Source: Odiellus spinosus (Eukaryota > Arthropoda > Arachnida > Opiliones > Phalangiidae). Taken from it: a DNA stretch of 64,000 nucleotides. Position 1 is the stretch's first letter; the number at the start of each line of letters is the position of its first letter. Made by a program: the position numbers and the translations under genes. Below the pieces are notes generated by a model that was not told where the DNA came from, did no database searches, and saw only the letters and a program-made list of their open reading frames with translations. Positions 13,074 through 27,100 of this stretch are shown in pieces. The stretch is taken from NCBI GenBank assembly GCA_963920705.1, contig OY987231.1:9487816-9551815 (forward strand), in the 5' to 3' direction.

Positions 13074-13873
13074 TTCTACCCTGATCAAGGGTGCTTGAAT
13101 GTACATATGCGCGGGAATGAAACGTAAACAGACCCAAAATTTCTGATTAAACAAAAAATGTAATTAAATGTGGGTAAATATAAAAGAAATCTTGATACTA
13201 AGACACGTATTTTAGGTAGATCATTAACTAAGGGTCCTTACGTGAACGGAAATTTGCGCGTTTTTCTTGAAAGATAGAACTACAAAAACTGTTTCGCCCA
13301 AGTATTTAGTGTACTTCATTATGAAGTCCTTTCTGGCAATAAAAATATCGCGGACAAAATTATTAGTAATTACCACGGAGGAAAAGTTACTCGCAAAAAA
13401 GATGGGCTTTATTTTGCAGGGGGTAATAACTTCACGCTGATATTTAAAGTCGATGGTAGCATCGCTCCACAAAACAATATACAGAAGGTATAAGAAGGCT
13501 CGGTAAATGCAGCACGAGGGTCAAACTTCACGACCTTTACAATCAACAATTAAATTTCATAATTACGGGAATTAACGCATGTGGTTATAACGAAACCTTG
13601 TAAATAAAGTTTACAATTAATGATTTTGATAAAAATCTTCGATCCTAACATATCATGGAACCTTAATCGGTAGACTTTCTTTTGGCCCGCTTGATTGCTC
13701 GTAATATAATTGGTTAACGTGACTTGTCGAGGTCACCAATAGTAAACGTTTGCCATATATTTGGAAGCTTATATCGAGCCTTAATTACAGCGCTAAATTT
13801 TGCTTTTAATATACCGATGCTGGTATGGAGTGAACCTTCAACAGGATTCAGACTTATCATAAAATCCCCTCAG

Positions 13874-13881
13874 TATAAATA
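13874..13881 (+). promoter_or_regulatory. Candidate TATA box, proximal site, gene 2
   Basis: TATAAATA is followed about 25-30 bp later by CACTGGTGCTCTAGT, a block also kept upstream of gene 3 (30592) and gene 4 (56665). The first exon of gene 2 coding sequence is 0.7 kb downstream. The segment is missing upstream of gene 1. Confidence 0.35.
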
Positions 13882-14596
13882 TATAATCTACCCACTGGTG
13901 CTCTAGTACAATTAACTAGCATTTCTGCAGGTTGAAAACCCAAACAGATACCAAATATTAAAATGCATTGAAAATGTTTAATAAATGAAACATTATAATA
14001 AGACACGCCTATACGGAAGTAATTCAAATAATGTCTGTGCGTGACTAAAAATACATATTATTATTCTGCGCTTATAACAAAATTTAAGGTATAGCCTTTC
14101 GCAGTCTTGGAAGCAGTATAGCAACCAAAAAAATAGTACACACCCGTTGGTATTTGTTTCGCATTTTCCGAGAATGGACCGCTCACCCGCATACAAATCT
14201 CATCCCTCTCGCGAGAGATTTGACGCGTAAGGCCTATAGCTCAGCCATCCGCAGGCTACTCGAAAAAATCATTTGCGGATATGGAACTAAATTTTTAAGG
14301 AGGAGGGATACTCGATATGAATGGCTGTCAATGGGCTAGTTTAGGTGGTTTCAAGGCTGCAAAATAACATAAATTTATAACGCTAATCATACGAATATTT
14401 CGATACGGAAGTCGAAAATATTTTAGTTATTTTATAACTCGTAATAAACTCTATCCACGAAAGGAGTTAACGGAGAAAAGTATTCAGACATTGAACTGTC
14501 AACTGTTTAAATTTATACCTCTCTCTCGAACAAATTTTGAACCATTTTCATTTAAACTTAAAAAGCGGGCGCTTCAATATTTCTAGCGAAATTAAG

Positions 14597-17500
14597 ATGG
14601 TTTGGTCATTGGAAACTTATTGCGACAATGTAGAAGGAAATTACGAAGGACACCAGTTGGTCATAGGAGTCGTCGAGGTAAAAATTAACAACAAAAAGCT
14701 AGATTTTGCAAATTATTTATGGGTAAAACGAGAAAGTTCGCGCGGAATGGCATTAAACCTTCAAGGGGCTTACAAACCTCCTAGGCAATATATATCTTCG
14801 GGTTTTTTTTGCAAATTATATATTCAAGGGGAAAACGAGAAAGTTTAAATTTAGTATGGTAGGGTCAAATAATTCCATCTTATAGAACTTTACACTCTGA
14901 CACAAGGTTTTTCTTATCGTTCACACTAAATAAGAAGTTTTTCCAGTGACCGACAAAGCAACCCTTTAATTTTGGCGCAAAACTGGAAACCAAGCTCGTT
15001 CCCCAAATCACCAATTTTTGAATACGATCCACGTAACTTAGAAGGAGACTACCCGAGGTGTTTATCGCCAAATTTGTCCAAAGTCTGCTATAATGTAGAT
15101 CTATATAAGATATGAAAATCCATTAGTTTGGCCATGGCAACCGAAAACGTTTTTGGCCATTAAGCACCTTCGTCGAAAAAAAATAAATTTCTTTTCCCTA
15201 TTTTTCCCAAAAATGGTAACAATTTTACCCCAACAAAGTCCCAATTTACCCAAACTTGATGAATTTTATCTAGATTACTCATTTGACAATTTCGAAAAAT
15301 TTGAAAATTTGAAATTTTTAAAAAGGTTTCACATCAGGTACCACCCTGTAAAACCGAGAAAATCCCATGCTTTTTTCAATGGAGACTTTTTTGATTGAAA
15401 TGGCCAAAATGTTTTCGGTTGCCATGGCCAAACTAATGGGCAGTGCGTCGTCTCCTTTTGGGGATTTTCATATCTTATAAAGGTCTACATTATAGCAGAC
15501 TTTGGACAAAATCGGCGATAAACACCTCGGGTAGTCTCCTTGTTAGAGACGATAAACATGACCGAGAACTCGTTCAAGTACAAAATAATCTGAGAATATA
15601 GCATTTTCTATACCACGCTCGCGTACTTTGCATCCAAAATTAGTCCGCTATTCCCTTTCTCACCACTCTAAAAATGACTAGAGCCCTGTTGTATCACGCT
15701 AACTGTTTAGAATTTTACTGTTCTATTTCTGATTTAAAACTTTCACGTTCCTATATCAAAATATTCTACGGGTATAGAATATTTTGGCTACTATATAATT
15801 ATGAAGTACAGAAGTTTTATATACAAAAACGTTGTTTTGCTTCGCACTTCAAAAAAGTGCATTTATAGGTAAGAATTTCAAACCCGTGAAAGGACAGAAA
15901 TTATAAATTCACAGTGAAAGAAATATGAAAGTCACAGTCTAAGAAATCATAAAGCTATAAGTATTATACAAAAACGTTGTTTTTGCTTCGCACTTCAAAA
16001 ATGTGCATTCAAAGGTTAGAATTTCAAACCCGTGAAGGGACAGAAATTATAAATTCACAGTGAAAGAAATATGAAAGTCACAGTCTAAGAAATCATAAAG
16101 CTATAATTATAATAATTAATATGAATAAAAAATTTACAAAAAAATGACGTATAAATTCGGCCTATCGAAACTTTTACTTATGTAGATTTAATGATTAGAA
16201 ACTTTATAAAGAGGCGAATGTTTCCTTTTACTAACTGAAAACTGCAACCATCCATCCTAACAACTAAACATTTTAAAAACGCGGGCAGGAACTATTTGGT
16301 ATTATGCTATTCTACCTTTCCACGCATAGTTGGCTTTTAGTTACCCTTACCAAGAGTGAATTCTACAACAGAATGATTTCTGCATAATTAAAAGTTTCGA
16401 TAGGCCGAATTTATACGTCATTTTTTTGTAAATTTTTTATTCATATTAATTATTATAATTATAGCTTTATGATTTCTTAGACTGTGACTTTCATATTTCT
16501 TTCACTGTGAATTTATAATTTCTGTCCCTTCACGGGTTTGAAATTCTAACCTTTGAATGCACATTTTTGAAGTGCGAAGCAAAAACAACGTTTTTGTATA
16601 ATACTTATAGCTTTATGATTTCTTAGACTCTGACTTTCATATTTCTTTCACTGTGAATTTATAATTTCTGTCCCTTCACGGGTTTGAAATTCTTACCTAT
16701 AAATGCACTTTTTTGAAGTGCGAAGCAAAACAACGTTTTTGTATAATTTGTGTTTGCTTTTGGAAAAATTAAACACTTGTAAATCAATTAACCCATTTTT
16801 TTTTTAATTTAGTGGTAGGAATTAAAATTGCAAATTTACAAGTTTAAATTGAAATGATTTAATATATATGATTATTTTATATTGTACAAACTTTATAATC
16901 GGTTATTGTTGTTCTAAATTATGGAGCCCTATAACTGTGGTTAAAGATTAAATATCCTATGGTGCACGCGACATCTTTTTTAATCTCGATCGCAGCACGT
17001 TATTCGATCTTTTTAAAAGTAAATTGATTAAGTTCTTGTTTTTGCCATATTCAAAAATATTCCCTCGAGCTCCCGCAGAACGAACACGTCAATACTCTCA
17101 GCATAAAACTATAGTTCTTAAATTTCATTTCACACAGTTTAATTCAGAAGTGCTTTCGATTTAGATGAATATTAACATCGCTTAAGCCGTTGTTTTCATT
17201 TTGATGGTTTATACCGTTTAATTTTCATTTTTCACTTAGATTTAAAATGAAACCATTCAGTTTATTTGCCGGTTAATGAAAATTATTAACAACACTTAAT
17301 AAATACTGGTCTGCCATGGTGCACCTCATGGGCTATTAGATTAATAGTTTTGACCTAATTAATTGGTACCCTTTTAAAATAGCTTTGAACTCACTCGTTT
17401 TCCTGTGAGGACGCGTTACACGACGCGCACAAATAATGGTGGACGGACGCGCACAATTAAAGATTGAAATGTATACAGAATACTGGTCGCTGACGTCTCG

Positions 17501-20500
17501 TCATCGCGTGATTTCGAATCATCTGATTGCCCGGTTAGATTTTATTTTGTACATGGCGATCAAGCCTTTTTCTTACTCCGTAGATTTAAACTCAATTTAA
17601 AAATTATGACCTCTCGCTTTTAAGTCTCCAGTCCAACCTCAGGATACCAGTAAGTAGGAAAATATATAATTGGTACCATGACGCGGCATACGCGGGCATG
17701 GCAACTAAAAGGAATTTAAAGTTTTCTTAAAATTGAGTACACATGGGACCGATTTATAAAAAAAAGGAAGTCCATGTGCAAGAAAAACCATTACAACTCT
17801 AACCTCCGACCTCGCGCTAGCTAGATACGCGTATCGGAAGACCTAAAAGAAAAAACACCCTACGACTGTAATTGTTCTGGGGGGGGGGCGGAGTCTCTGC
17901 CGTTTACAAATAAAAGTATTTACGAATTAAAGGGTAGGAGTCAAAGATTTTAAAGGTTATATAAGAAAATATAAATAAAGTCCGAATTTGCCGTTACATA
18001 TAATATGATGACTCTTTCTTTGTTTCCATCCATGTATTCATCCACTACGCTTAGTTTAGAATAAGAACGACGAAAGCGGCATAACGATGTTATATCTCAA
18101 TCGCGCCATGGCTCTGGAAGATTCGCTTCAATTCCGAACTCGTCAATTATAAGAGAGAAGGGTGATACCAAGGGATTACTAGCTAAAGGGATATTGGCTA
18201 ATTCGAATGATAAAATATACTAGCCTGACGTGACCTTACTAGCGTTGTTTTAATCGATTTGGGTCGAAATGATCGAATTTCATATGATCGATTGAGTTAA
18301 AAAACTAACCTAACCTAACCTAAATATTTCGATCATTTAATCCAAAAAACTGGTTTCGATCACTTAAAAGTCGATCAATTGGGACGATACCGTTTTGATC
18401 TGCTAACTTAAAGATAACGAAAAGTGATTACCATGAACATCCACTAAGATACTAAAATATCTACTCGAGAATTAACGAGACGATCGAGACCAGAATAAAC
18501 ATTAAACTTTATTATTACAAGTATAATTCTCATATATTCAAAGAGCCCTGCAAAAAAAAGCAAACGAAAAAAAGCAGAACATATTTGCAAAAAACTATGC
18601 CAAGTCCTCCGCACTGTTCCTAAAGAAACGTAAGTCTTCCTTTACTCTGCTGTCCAAGAGATGTACAGGATGATGGCCCAGGCATCTATCCACTACTTGT
18701 CCTCTACTTGGCCTATCCTAATCCTTGAAGGCTAAGACATTCTAGGCGTCACCACGAAACTTCCACCTCTGCAGCAGGCTAGAGACGTTAACTTTTTTTT
18801 TTTGTACACGATGTTGAACGCATGAATGACAGAGAGAGAATGTGTTCTATCCATAGGCGCAAATGACTTTTATCTCTCGAAAAACTACGTCGACTTCCCT
18901 TAAAAAACGGATTTGGCCTACTGGCGATAGGCCAACTGAAAAACGTATTTACATCCCATTGTAAGAATTGGACGACGAGTCCGAAAGTTCGTTATGTCGA
19001 ACACATGATAGTACCGAAAGTTCGAATACTCAAAAGGGGCTGACTTCGCGTCGACTGCAACTAAATCAGACTGAGACTGTTGCACTCTACTAACGTAACC
19101 TTACCTATAATATTATAAGAGGAATGGGTTAGAGCAAGTGTTTAACTAGTTGGAGGGATGACGTAGTTCGAGTGATTAACTAACGTAACCTTACCTAAAA
19201 TATTACAAGAAGGGCAAGGAAACAAAATGTCCTTTCGAGGTAGTGAACTATCGATAAAGATTCCACTTGAGATTATGTACATGAAGATTACGGTCTATCA
19301 AGATTGTGTTGCATCGACATTATGTTCTGTCGAGATTGTGTCCCATCGAGATTATATCCCATCGATATTGTGTCCTATCACGCGTGTGTCCAATTTTGTT
19401 CTTATATCCGTATCCTTTCTAGACTCCTTTAAATTCTGCAGCATCATTTAAATTTCCCGCCAACTTTTATAACTAAATCAATTTATTGTACGTCTGTCTC
19501 AGAGTCCATTTTCTAAGACATTTCAAAATCTCACCGTTATATACCATTTGGGCTAATGTATAATACCCAAGTTTATGTACCCTGCGGCTTATAATCATTG
19601 ATAAAAAAAAATTCAATACGCACTATAAACGTTAAAAACACTGTTTTGCATTTGACTCAATACGTAGAATTCTACGCATCGTCCTATATCTTTTAAACCA
19701 AAACATATATCGTTTGTATCTCTCGCGTTCTGCTTTATTATTTATATTTAATTAGACACAAGTTTTTTATTCAACTGCATACACCAACGTTATCTTTTTA
19801 TCCGTCTTTCTATCCAACGTAATCAAAGCTACTGTTATTCAGTCTTAGTATTCAACATAATAAAAGTATAATAAAAATATAATAGAACACCCTTGTAAAT
19901 CTAACACATTTCTCTCTTTCTAATGCAAACTCCCAATGAAACGCCGTCTTTCACGGTGTTTCAACCTTATCTACAGCTTTTGTTATCTCAGTCTTAGTAT
20001 TCATCCGAAACGTATAGAAAAATATAGAGTACCCCCACGAGCCTAACACATTTTTCTCTCTCGAATGCAAACACTCAATGAAACGGACTCGCGGTCGGAC
20101 GAAGAAGAAGAAGAAGGAGAAAACCTCAGTTATCATTGACAAAAAAGATTCCACCTCATAAGACAAATCTCCATAGACTTTTCTAATGAAATTTTGAGAC
20201 ACCTATAAATAAAACAGGCCAGCTGGCCTGTTTTTAATATACGAACGTATTGTTCAGATCAGTAACACAGACTTATTTTGGCGCCAAGGGGAGAATACTC
20301 CATTTCAAAGTGTACATTTAATCGCGTTTAATTAAACTATTCGAATATAATTTAAATTGAAGCTGTCACCATTTTTTTATCGAATTTCTACGGATTATAT
20401 TTGTAGTTTTATTATATTATTTAAACGATCTTTCCCAATTATTTTACAATCCCTATTCTTGTTGCAGGTATTAAACATTATTAAAAATAGATTCACAAGG

Positions 20501-21078
20501 AAACACTGCACTAAAACTTTTAAATATGTTTATTTATTTAAAAACGTAATCAGTAGCATTTAGACTTGAAGATGAAGCAGTAGCTTCGAAACGTCGTCTT
20601 TAAATAAATAAACATATTTAAAAGTTTTAGTGCAGTGTTTCCTTGTGAATCTATTTTTAATAATCTTTCCCAAAATGCTATACTCAATTTCTATTTTGAG
20701 TTCGTTAAACATTCGTGACAGCCTCACTACATATAAAAAGAAAAAAACGATAATCATTTTTTTTATCATATTTGAGCATGTAGGCGTGTACGGTAAGGGG
20801 TCGGAGTGGCCTACGACTCGTCGGATATAAAGATAAGTGATTTTTTTTTTTCGATTTTTAACTTTAAGGAGTCTTTTGTGCTTGAATCGATGAACTCTAT
20901 TGTTAAAATTGTATTGGATAAAGCTACGAGACTCCTTAATAAAACTTGGTGAGTTATCTGAACTATAAAATTTAAGGTAACGGGTATTTGTAACGTGGCA
21001 AAGTGGCTGATAACATTGAAGCAAAAACCCGAGGGGCTAGTCACTCGCCAAAATAATGTACACCTGATTTCTCGATTT

Positions 21079-21116
<38 letters not shown>

Positions 21117-24100
21117 GATTAAAAGGGAGGATGCAACCTAACAACAAGTGATTTTTTTATCGATTCCTTATTGTTTAAATAGGCCTAATCCACTACTGAA
21201 AATATTTACAAACAAATATTAAACTAGAAATAAATTTAAAACTTAACCTGAAAATAAGCTTAGTGGGATTCATGGAGCTCCTGATTTCCTCGCCTGTAAG
21301 GTCTAGCGACCAATCGCGCGCGACGTAAGTCTCGTGGAGATCTCACGTGAACGACGGGCCTTTGCTCATTGGTCGCTAGACCTTACACGGACTCAATTCA
21401 GGATCTCCATGAAACCCGCTAAGCCTATTTTCAGATTAAGTTTTAAATTTATTTCTAGTTTAATATTTGTATTGTAAACTTTTTATCGATGGATTAGGCC
21501 TATTTAAACGATAAAGAATCGATAAAAAAATCACTTGTATTTAGGTTGCATTCTCCCTTTAAGTGATTATTTTTTTGGTTATGTTATTTTACAAGAATAT
21601 TTGTATTGTTTTTTTTAAGATTTTTGAAGTTTTCCGAGATTTTTTGAATTTTTAAGTTTTTTCGAGATTTTTGGATTTTAGTGATTACATGATTATTTCG
21701 TGATTACTTGATTATTTCGTGATTACTTGATTATTTCGTGATTACTTGATTATTTCGTGATTACTTGATTATTTCGTGATTACTTGATTATTTCGTGATT
21801 ACTTGATTATTTCGTGATTACTTGATTATTTCGTGATTACTTGATTATTTCGTGATTACTTGATTATTTCGTGATTACTTGATTATTTCGTGATTACTTG
21901 ATTATTTCGTGATTACTTGATTATTTCGTGATTACTTGATTATTTCGTCATTACCTGATTATTTCTTGATTATTTGATTATTTCGTGATTATTTGATTAT
22001 TTCGTGATTATTTGATTATTTCGTGATTATTTGATTTTTTTTGGCAGGGGCTTAGGAACGTTTTCCAGATTGGAAAGGGGGAGGGAGAATCCGCAAATGA
22101 GATAATTTTGTTTGGATTTGTTCCTAGATTGAAAAATATTTTCAAATACATACCTTTTTCAGATGGGAGGAGGGAGGGAGGGGGGCAAAAATGATAATGT
22201 ATAAAAAGGTATTTTCACATTTCAAATACAAGTACTGTATAGAGCTCGGATTCGGATAACCATTATCTTCTGTTATTCGTATATTTTCAGATATTTTATT
22301 TTCGGATAAAATTGTTTGTAGCCAAAAAATTAAATTTTTATATTCGTATAATTGTTAAATGTATAAGATTTAACCGAAGAAATTACTCGTTTTCAAACGT
22401 ATAACAATGGATAAGAAAATTCGCATCTCCAGAATCAGTCTAAAATATTAGAAAAATATTTCAAATTGACTTTTAATTTGAATATGAATAAAACAACGAA
22501 ACTAAGATTTTAAATCTTCCTTTTTATTATTTTTCACGAAAATAAATTTGAATTTTTTTATCCGAACGTATAACGGGGATAATATTCTAAGATAAGGCCA
22601 CTTTTCGATAAAAACGGATATAGATTGTTTTTCACTTTATCTTCGAATAAGTTAACTCGAATGAAAAATATTTTTGAATCAAACTGATAATATACATCAG
22701 AATTTAGTAGATTTTATCCAATTAATAAAATTATACGAATTCCGAGCTCTCCGAGAGAGTATTTTTGTTATTTTAGTCAATTTTTCTGGCTTTTCAAAGG
22801 AGCGTATAGGTGGCAAAAATCGAGTGGGTGCGATAAAAAGAAAGCGAGCGAGAATACGTAATCGAATCTGATCGGAGAGGGTAGCGATTTTTCACCGTCT
22901 CACCCGCGCTTTACACGCTCTCTTTTGTTTAGCGGAAATTTTCGTTTTTTATCGCTCGGTTTTTTGCCATTATACGCTCCTTTGAAACCCAAGCCTACCT
23001 TGATATTAGTTTAAAATGACCTATAAAAACTAAATTATGAAAAATTTGCCATTTTGAAAACAGGTTTCCTGGTACCTTTAAGTTGAAAAACATTAAAGGC
23101 ACTAGAGGGCTAGTTTTAAGAAAAACAATTGCACAGGGCTACAGACACGCGGGAAGTTGAAAGCTATACTAAATAATAAATTGTACTAATGTTTAAGAAT
23201 TAACTACCTTTCTGCACTGAGTTTGCAGAGCTTTTAATATCCTTTAAGTTTCGAGTTCAGAGACATCAAAGAATACGTATTTCATGCAAGAATTGATGAA
23301 AACCTCTTTATTCCAGTAAGTTAACCCAGTAACCCACGTTGCACTATTTAGCCAATTACGCCAAGATTTGATGATTTGGAAAATGATTGGGTAAACGCAC
23401 GGTACGCGATTTCAAAATGTCAAAATTAAATTAAGATTTTAAATCTTTACCCGACTTGGTACCGTTTTCAAACCGTTTCGAATGTTTAAATCAACTAAGC
23501 TACGTTCATACTAGGCCTTGGAATCGATTTAAACCGTTCAAAACGTTTCGCTAGAGTTGTGTGAATGGGAAAACGTCTTTTATCCAATCGATTTTATTCG
23601 ATTTCTCGAAACTGGTTCGGGGACCAGATTCGTACCGATTCGGTTTTAACAACCGTTAGATGAAGCTACGATAAATCGATTTATAAAAATACACGTGACG
23701 ATTAAAACGACTTCTGATGATTTGAATATCGGTTTGATTTGACCGTTTCAAATCATAATGTAAACGCGACTATTGACTCATAGACGAATTAAAACGGTAG
23801 ACTTTGAATTCTTTTTAGCAGTTTGTCCACTCTTAATACGGAGAGTGTTTAATTATAAATTACAATTTTGGTAATTTTACAAGAGTAAAACCTAAATTAC
23901 CATTACCCTGGTAATATACCACGGTAAATTAGCGATTTAGAGCTCTATTTCTGAAACAGTTTCAAAAAATCGATTCTAAGCCAGTTCGAGAAAATAAGGT
24001 TTCCCGAAATTCCCGTTCACACGACTAAAGCGAAACAATCTGAAACGTAACGAATCGATTCGAAGGCCTAGTGCGAACGGGGCTGAGGGCTCCATATACT

Positions 24101-27100
24101 TTAAAGGGAAACTTTAAGCTAAAAATGGAAGAACTTTTGAATTTATTCGAGAGTTTTTCTGAATCATTGGACACGTTTTAGGAGTTCTAATTAATTTCTA
24201 AAGTTTGGTTAAGTTTCATACGGAGTTCGTAATTAAATTCGGGGTATAATGTAGGAAGTGGATTTCCTAATTGCGGCTTTCGACATCTCGGCGTATGGCT
24301 ACCTAAAATACTACGTTAATAGCGCTTGGCTAACCAACACTGACACAATCATCATCAGTAGCGTACCGGACAAATACGAAGCTACCCTCGATAGCTTACA
24401 ATGCCAAACAATGGTTAGTTAAATTCCAGAGACGCGTTATCCTATGGACCAATTTTGCGTATGCAAGAAATCTTACGGTTTGTGTCCATGGGTAACACTG
24501 CTCTCTGATTATTCCCAGTCTCGCTAGATGAACCAATCACTTTTAATCTATACTTTCAGGTAAAATACCTAATGTTCGGCATCGTATTTTTCCTGCCTTT
24601 TATGCTGACTGTCATTTCGTTGGTATATAAAAATGCCAAAATTGAAGTCGCGCAAAAATCGCGGTCGTTTTGGGAATTATATTTTCACGAACTATGGAAC
24701 ATTACTTGTTCAGTTATGAGCCAAGGTTTGTAAACTATTTCTCTAATAACACCAGTAAGCTAAAATAATATTTAAAATTGGCCGGGCCAGCGGGAACACC
24801 GTTTCGCCAAAAGTTGTGGTACATAGCTACTCTCGCAAAATAGTGTAGATGGCTTAGTATAATTAAAATAAAGTTGGGGTATAGCTGCCTTCCTATCTAA
24901 TATATTGTAAATTTCCAGTTTCCCGCTTATTCGCGAAGGCAGCCTAAACGATTTCGTTTAGTTATAAATAAAACTTACTACAAAAATGCATTCATTTACC
25001 ACGTTGTTTAAATTGAAAACAACTCAACGATCGAGTCTATGAAATAAAATTATTTTGAGTTTTTTTTTAGAAATGGGTCTTAAAATTTGACACTATCCTT
25101 TATTCGTTTCTTTAGGTGTATCCAGAATCCCGCGGTATTTGCCGGACAGGATTGCATGGGCTCATTTTTTAATATGTTTTCTAATCGCGAGGACATTTTT
25201 GACGTCATTTTTACAATCCAAATTATCCATTATCAAATACGACACCATCGACTCAATCTCGGATCTTTTGGATGAAACCAAAACTCGACCACTTCCGGTA
25301 ATGATGAAAAACCTCAATGAACACGCCGTTTTAATCAAAGAGGTTCGAACACGTTCTTTTACACCGAGCAGCTTGCAAAAACTATAAGATTTCTTTAAAT
25401 GGAATCTATCAGTACGCTAGAGGTACAATATTCGGAACAATCTAGGTTTGGTTAGATTTACACACTCCTGCGAGGTAATATATATACACTTGACTTTGGG
25501 GACAAATTTGTCTAAATAAGGGTGAAGCTTTTATTTAAAAAATTGACGATTATTTGGGATTCGATTCGCTGATTTTATATCGCTTCGCTTTAAGTGATTC
25601 GTCTCTTCCTACACCCTCTATGTTGAAAACACTTGGAAGAGCGACATTAAGACTAGTTTCGGGGCACAAAAGTGGACAAATATTGTGTTTAGTATCGTTC
25701 AAGGGAAAACTTTTTAACAGCATGCCGTCTCTTTTGGCTATAAGCTGGAGTTTTTGGCTATCGCCCTAAACGGAAAAAGTTCAAAACTGAAGCGCACATA
25801 CTTTTGGCTGGCGCCCAGTGCCCCGTTCCCATATGGATCGCGTTAGAAATGTACCTTAGTACCATCTAACATTTGTGGGGCTAGGGTATTGATTTTAATG
25901 ATTTGTATACATTTTTAAATTTTCTTTTCCAATATTAATAAACTCACGAGAATGCTTAATTTCCTAAAAAAACAAGGATTTTTCCAACAATGGTCACGTT
26001 ACCCTTGTGGAGCGTTGCGCCGTCTACAACAGTTTTCCGATCACATACTTTAAGTATGGCTTTCATAATGACTAAAGAGTAGTTTACACGTTTTTAAATT
26101 ATTTCGTATGTTCTGCATTATCGCAACGTAGTAAGCGAGACGTTCATTCATCATCAAGCTCTTTATTCCCTGTATTGGGTGTCAGTCGAGAAGGGGCGGA
26201 GCTCTCCCCAACTGGGCGCGGCAGAATGGACGTACCCCTAAAAGCGCAGCGACATAAAATCTCTTTCAATAGAAAATAAAACTTATCAGAGATTGTTAAA
26301 CATCACGAGGGAAAAAATAGTTTTTGCAAACTGATATTTGATTGTCACATCATGCAGAGGTAGACTTGACGAAATTATAAGAAACAATTTTTGTGGATCC
26401 TCCCAATTTCTGTTCTACTATATTTATATCCATTCCGTTCCGTGGCCTCGAAATCACCACATTTTGTCAAGTCTGGTTCCATTTATACTTTCTACGTGAT
26501 GGGAACGAGTTTTAAAATTACGTTACAGGCCTTATCCAATCCGTTATACAAGAAATTATTATCGAAAATGGAAGAAAACGCAAACGCCCTATTTGTAGCC
26601 GACGCACTTATGAGAGACGATAGTATATTTAAGGATGTAAATGACGGCAAGAAAGCGTTGATCGTCAACCAATTACTACATATATTGGGTTACCACTTTT
26701 TCTACCATGTTGAAAACCCCGCGTATCAATACGCTCACGTCGCGATGAACTCCGGGATTCTTACGTCATTGTTCAACAGAAGTTTCCCCCGAAATCAACA
26801 AGAGAAACTTAATATTTTGTAAGTACATATACAGGATGACCAAGATCAGATCAACACTTATTGGCGGTTTCCATACATAAAGTTTAGGTTATATCTAGAC
26901 CACATATAACTTAAGCTAGATTCTCATTTGACCGAAAACACGATGGAACGCCGGCGTTTAATCTATTTATTCAGTACAAGATAAATGATACGAAACGGAT
27001 ACTTCGTGGATATTTTTAATGAGTTTAAAAATACTTTAATACATTAAAATCATTTTAAAAACATAGTAGAAGTATTCGTTTCGTATCATTTATCTTGTAC

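Larger units (their letters stand above)
11834..14596. other. Intergenic spacer between IR genes 1 and 2
   Basis: No coding exon is recognised. AATAAA motifs lie about 300 bp after the stop (12130-12135 and 12144-12149). Two TATAAATA elements (13066 and 13874) are candidate promoters for gene 2. A stretch from about 14130 to 14350 is absent from the equivalent place in units 3 and 4. Short open frames here have no conserved counterpart in the other units. Confidence 0.6.

Noticed and set aside
14229..14262. GGCCTATAGCTCAGCC as a tRNA start
   Set aside because: Only an A-box-like string is present. No tRNA arms or B box follow.
20211..20234. Palindrome followed by T run as a transcription terminator
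   Set aside because: Intrinsic terminators of this type are bacterial. The sequence is a eukaryotic intron and the palindrome lies at the edge of an insert.
20560..21044. Minus-strand open frame of 154 codons
   Set aside because: It is the antisense of exon B and of the 66-bp inverted repeat. The + strand frame has splice sites and is conserved across units.
21682..22036. Regular repeats as a CRISPR array
   Set aside because: The units are contiguous with no variable spacers, so this is a minisatellite. The same holds for the 21-bp and 22-bp arrays.
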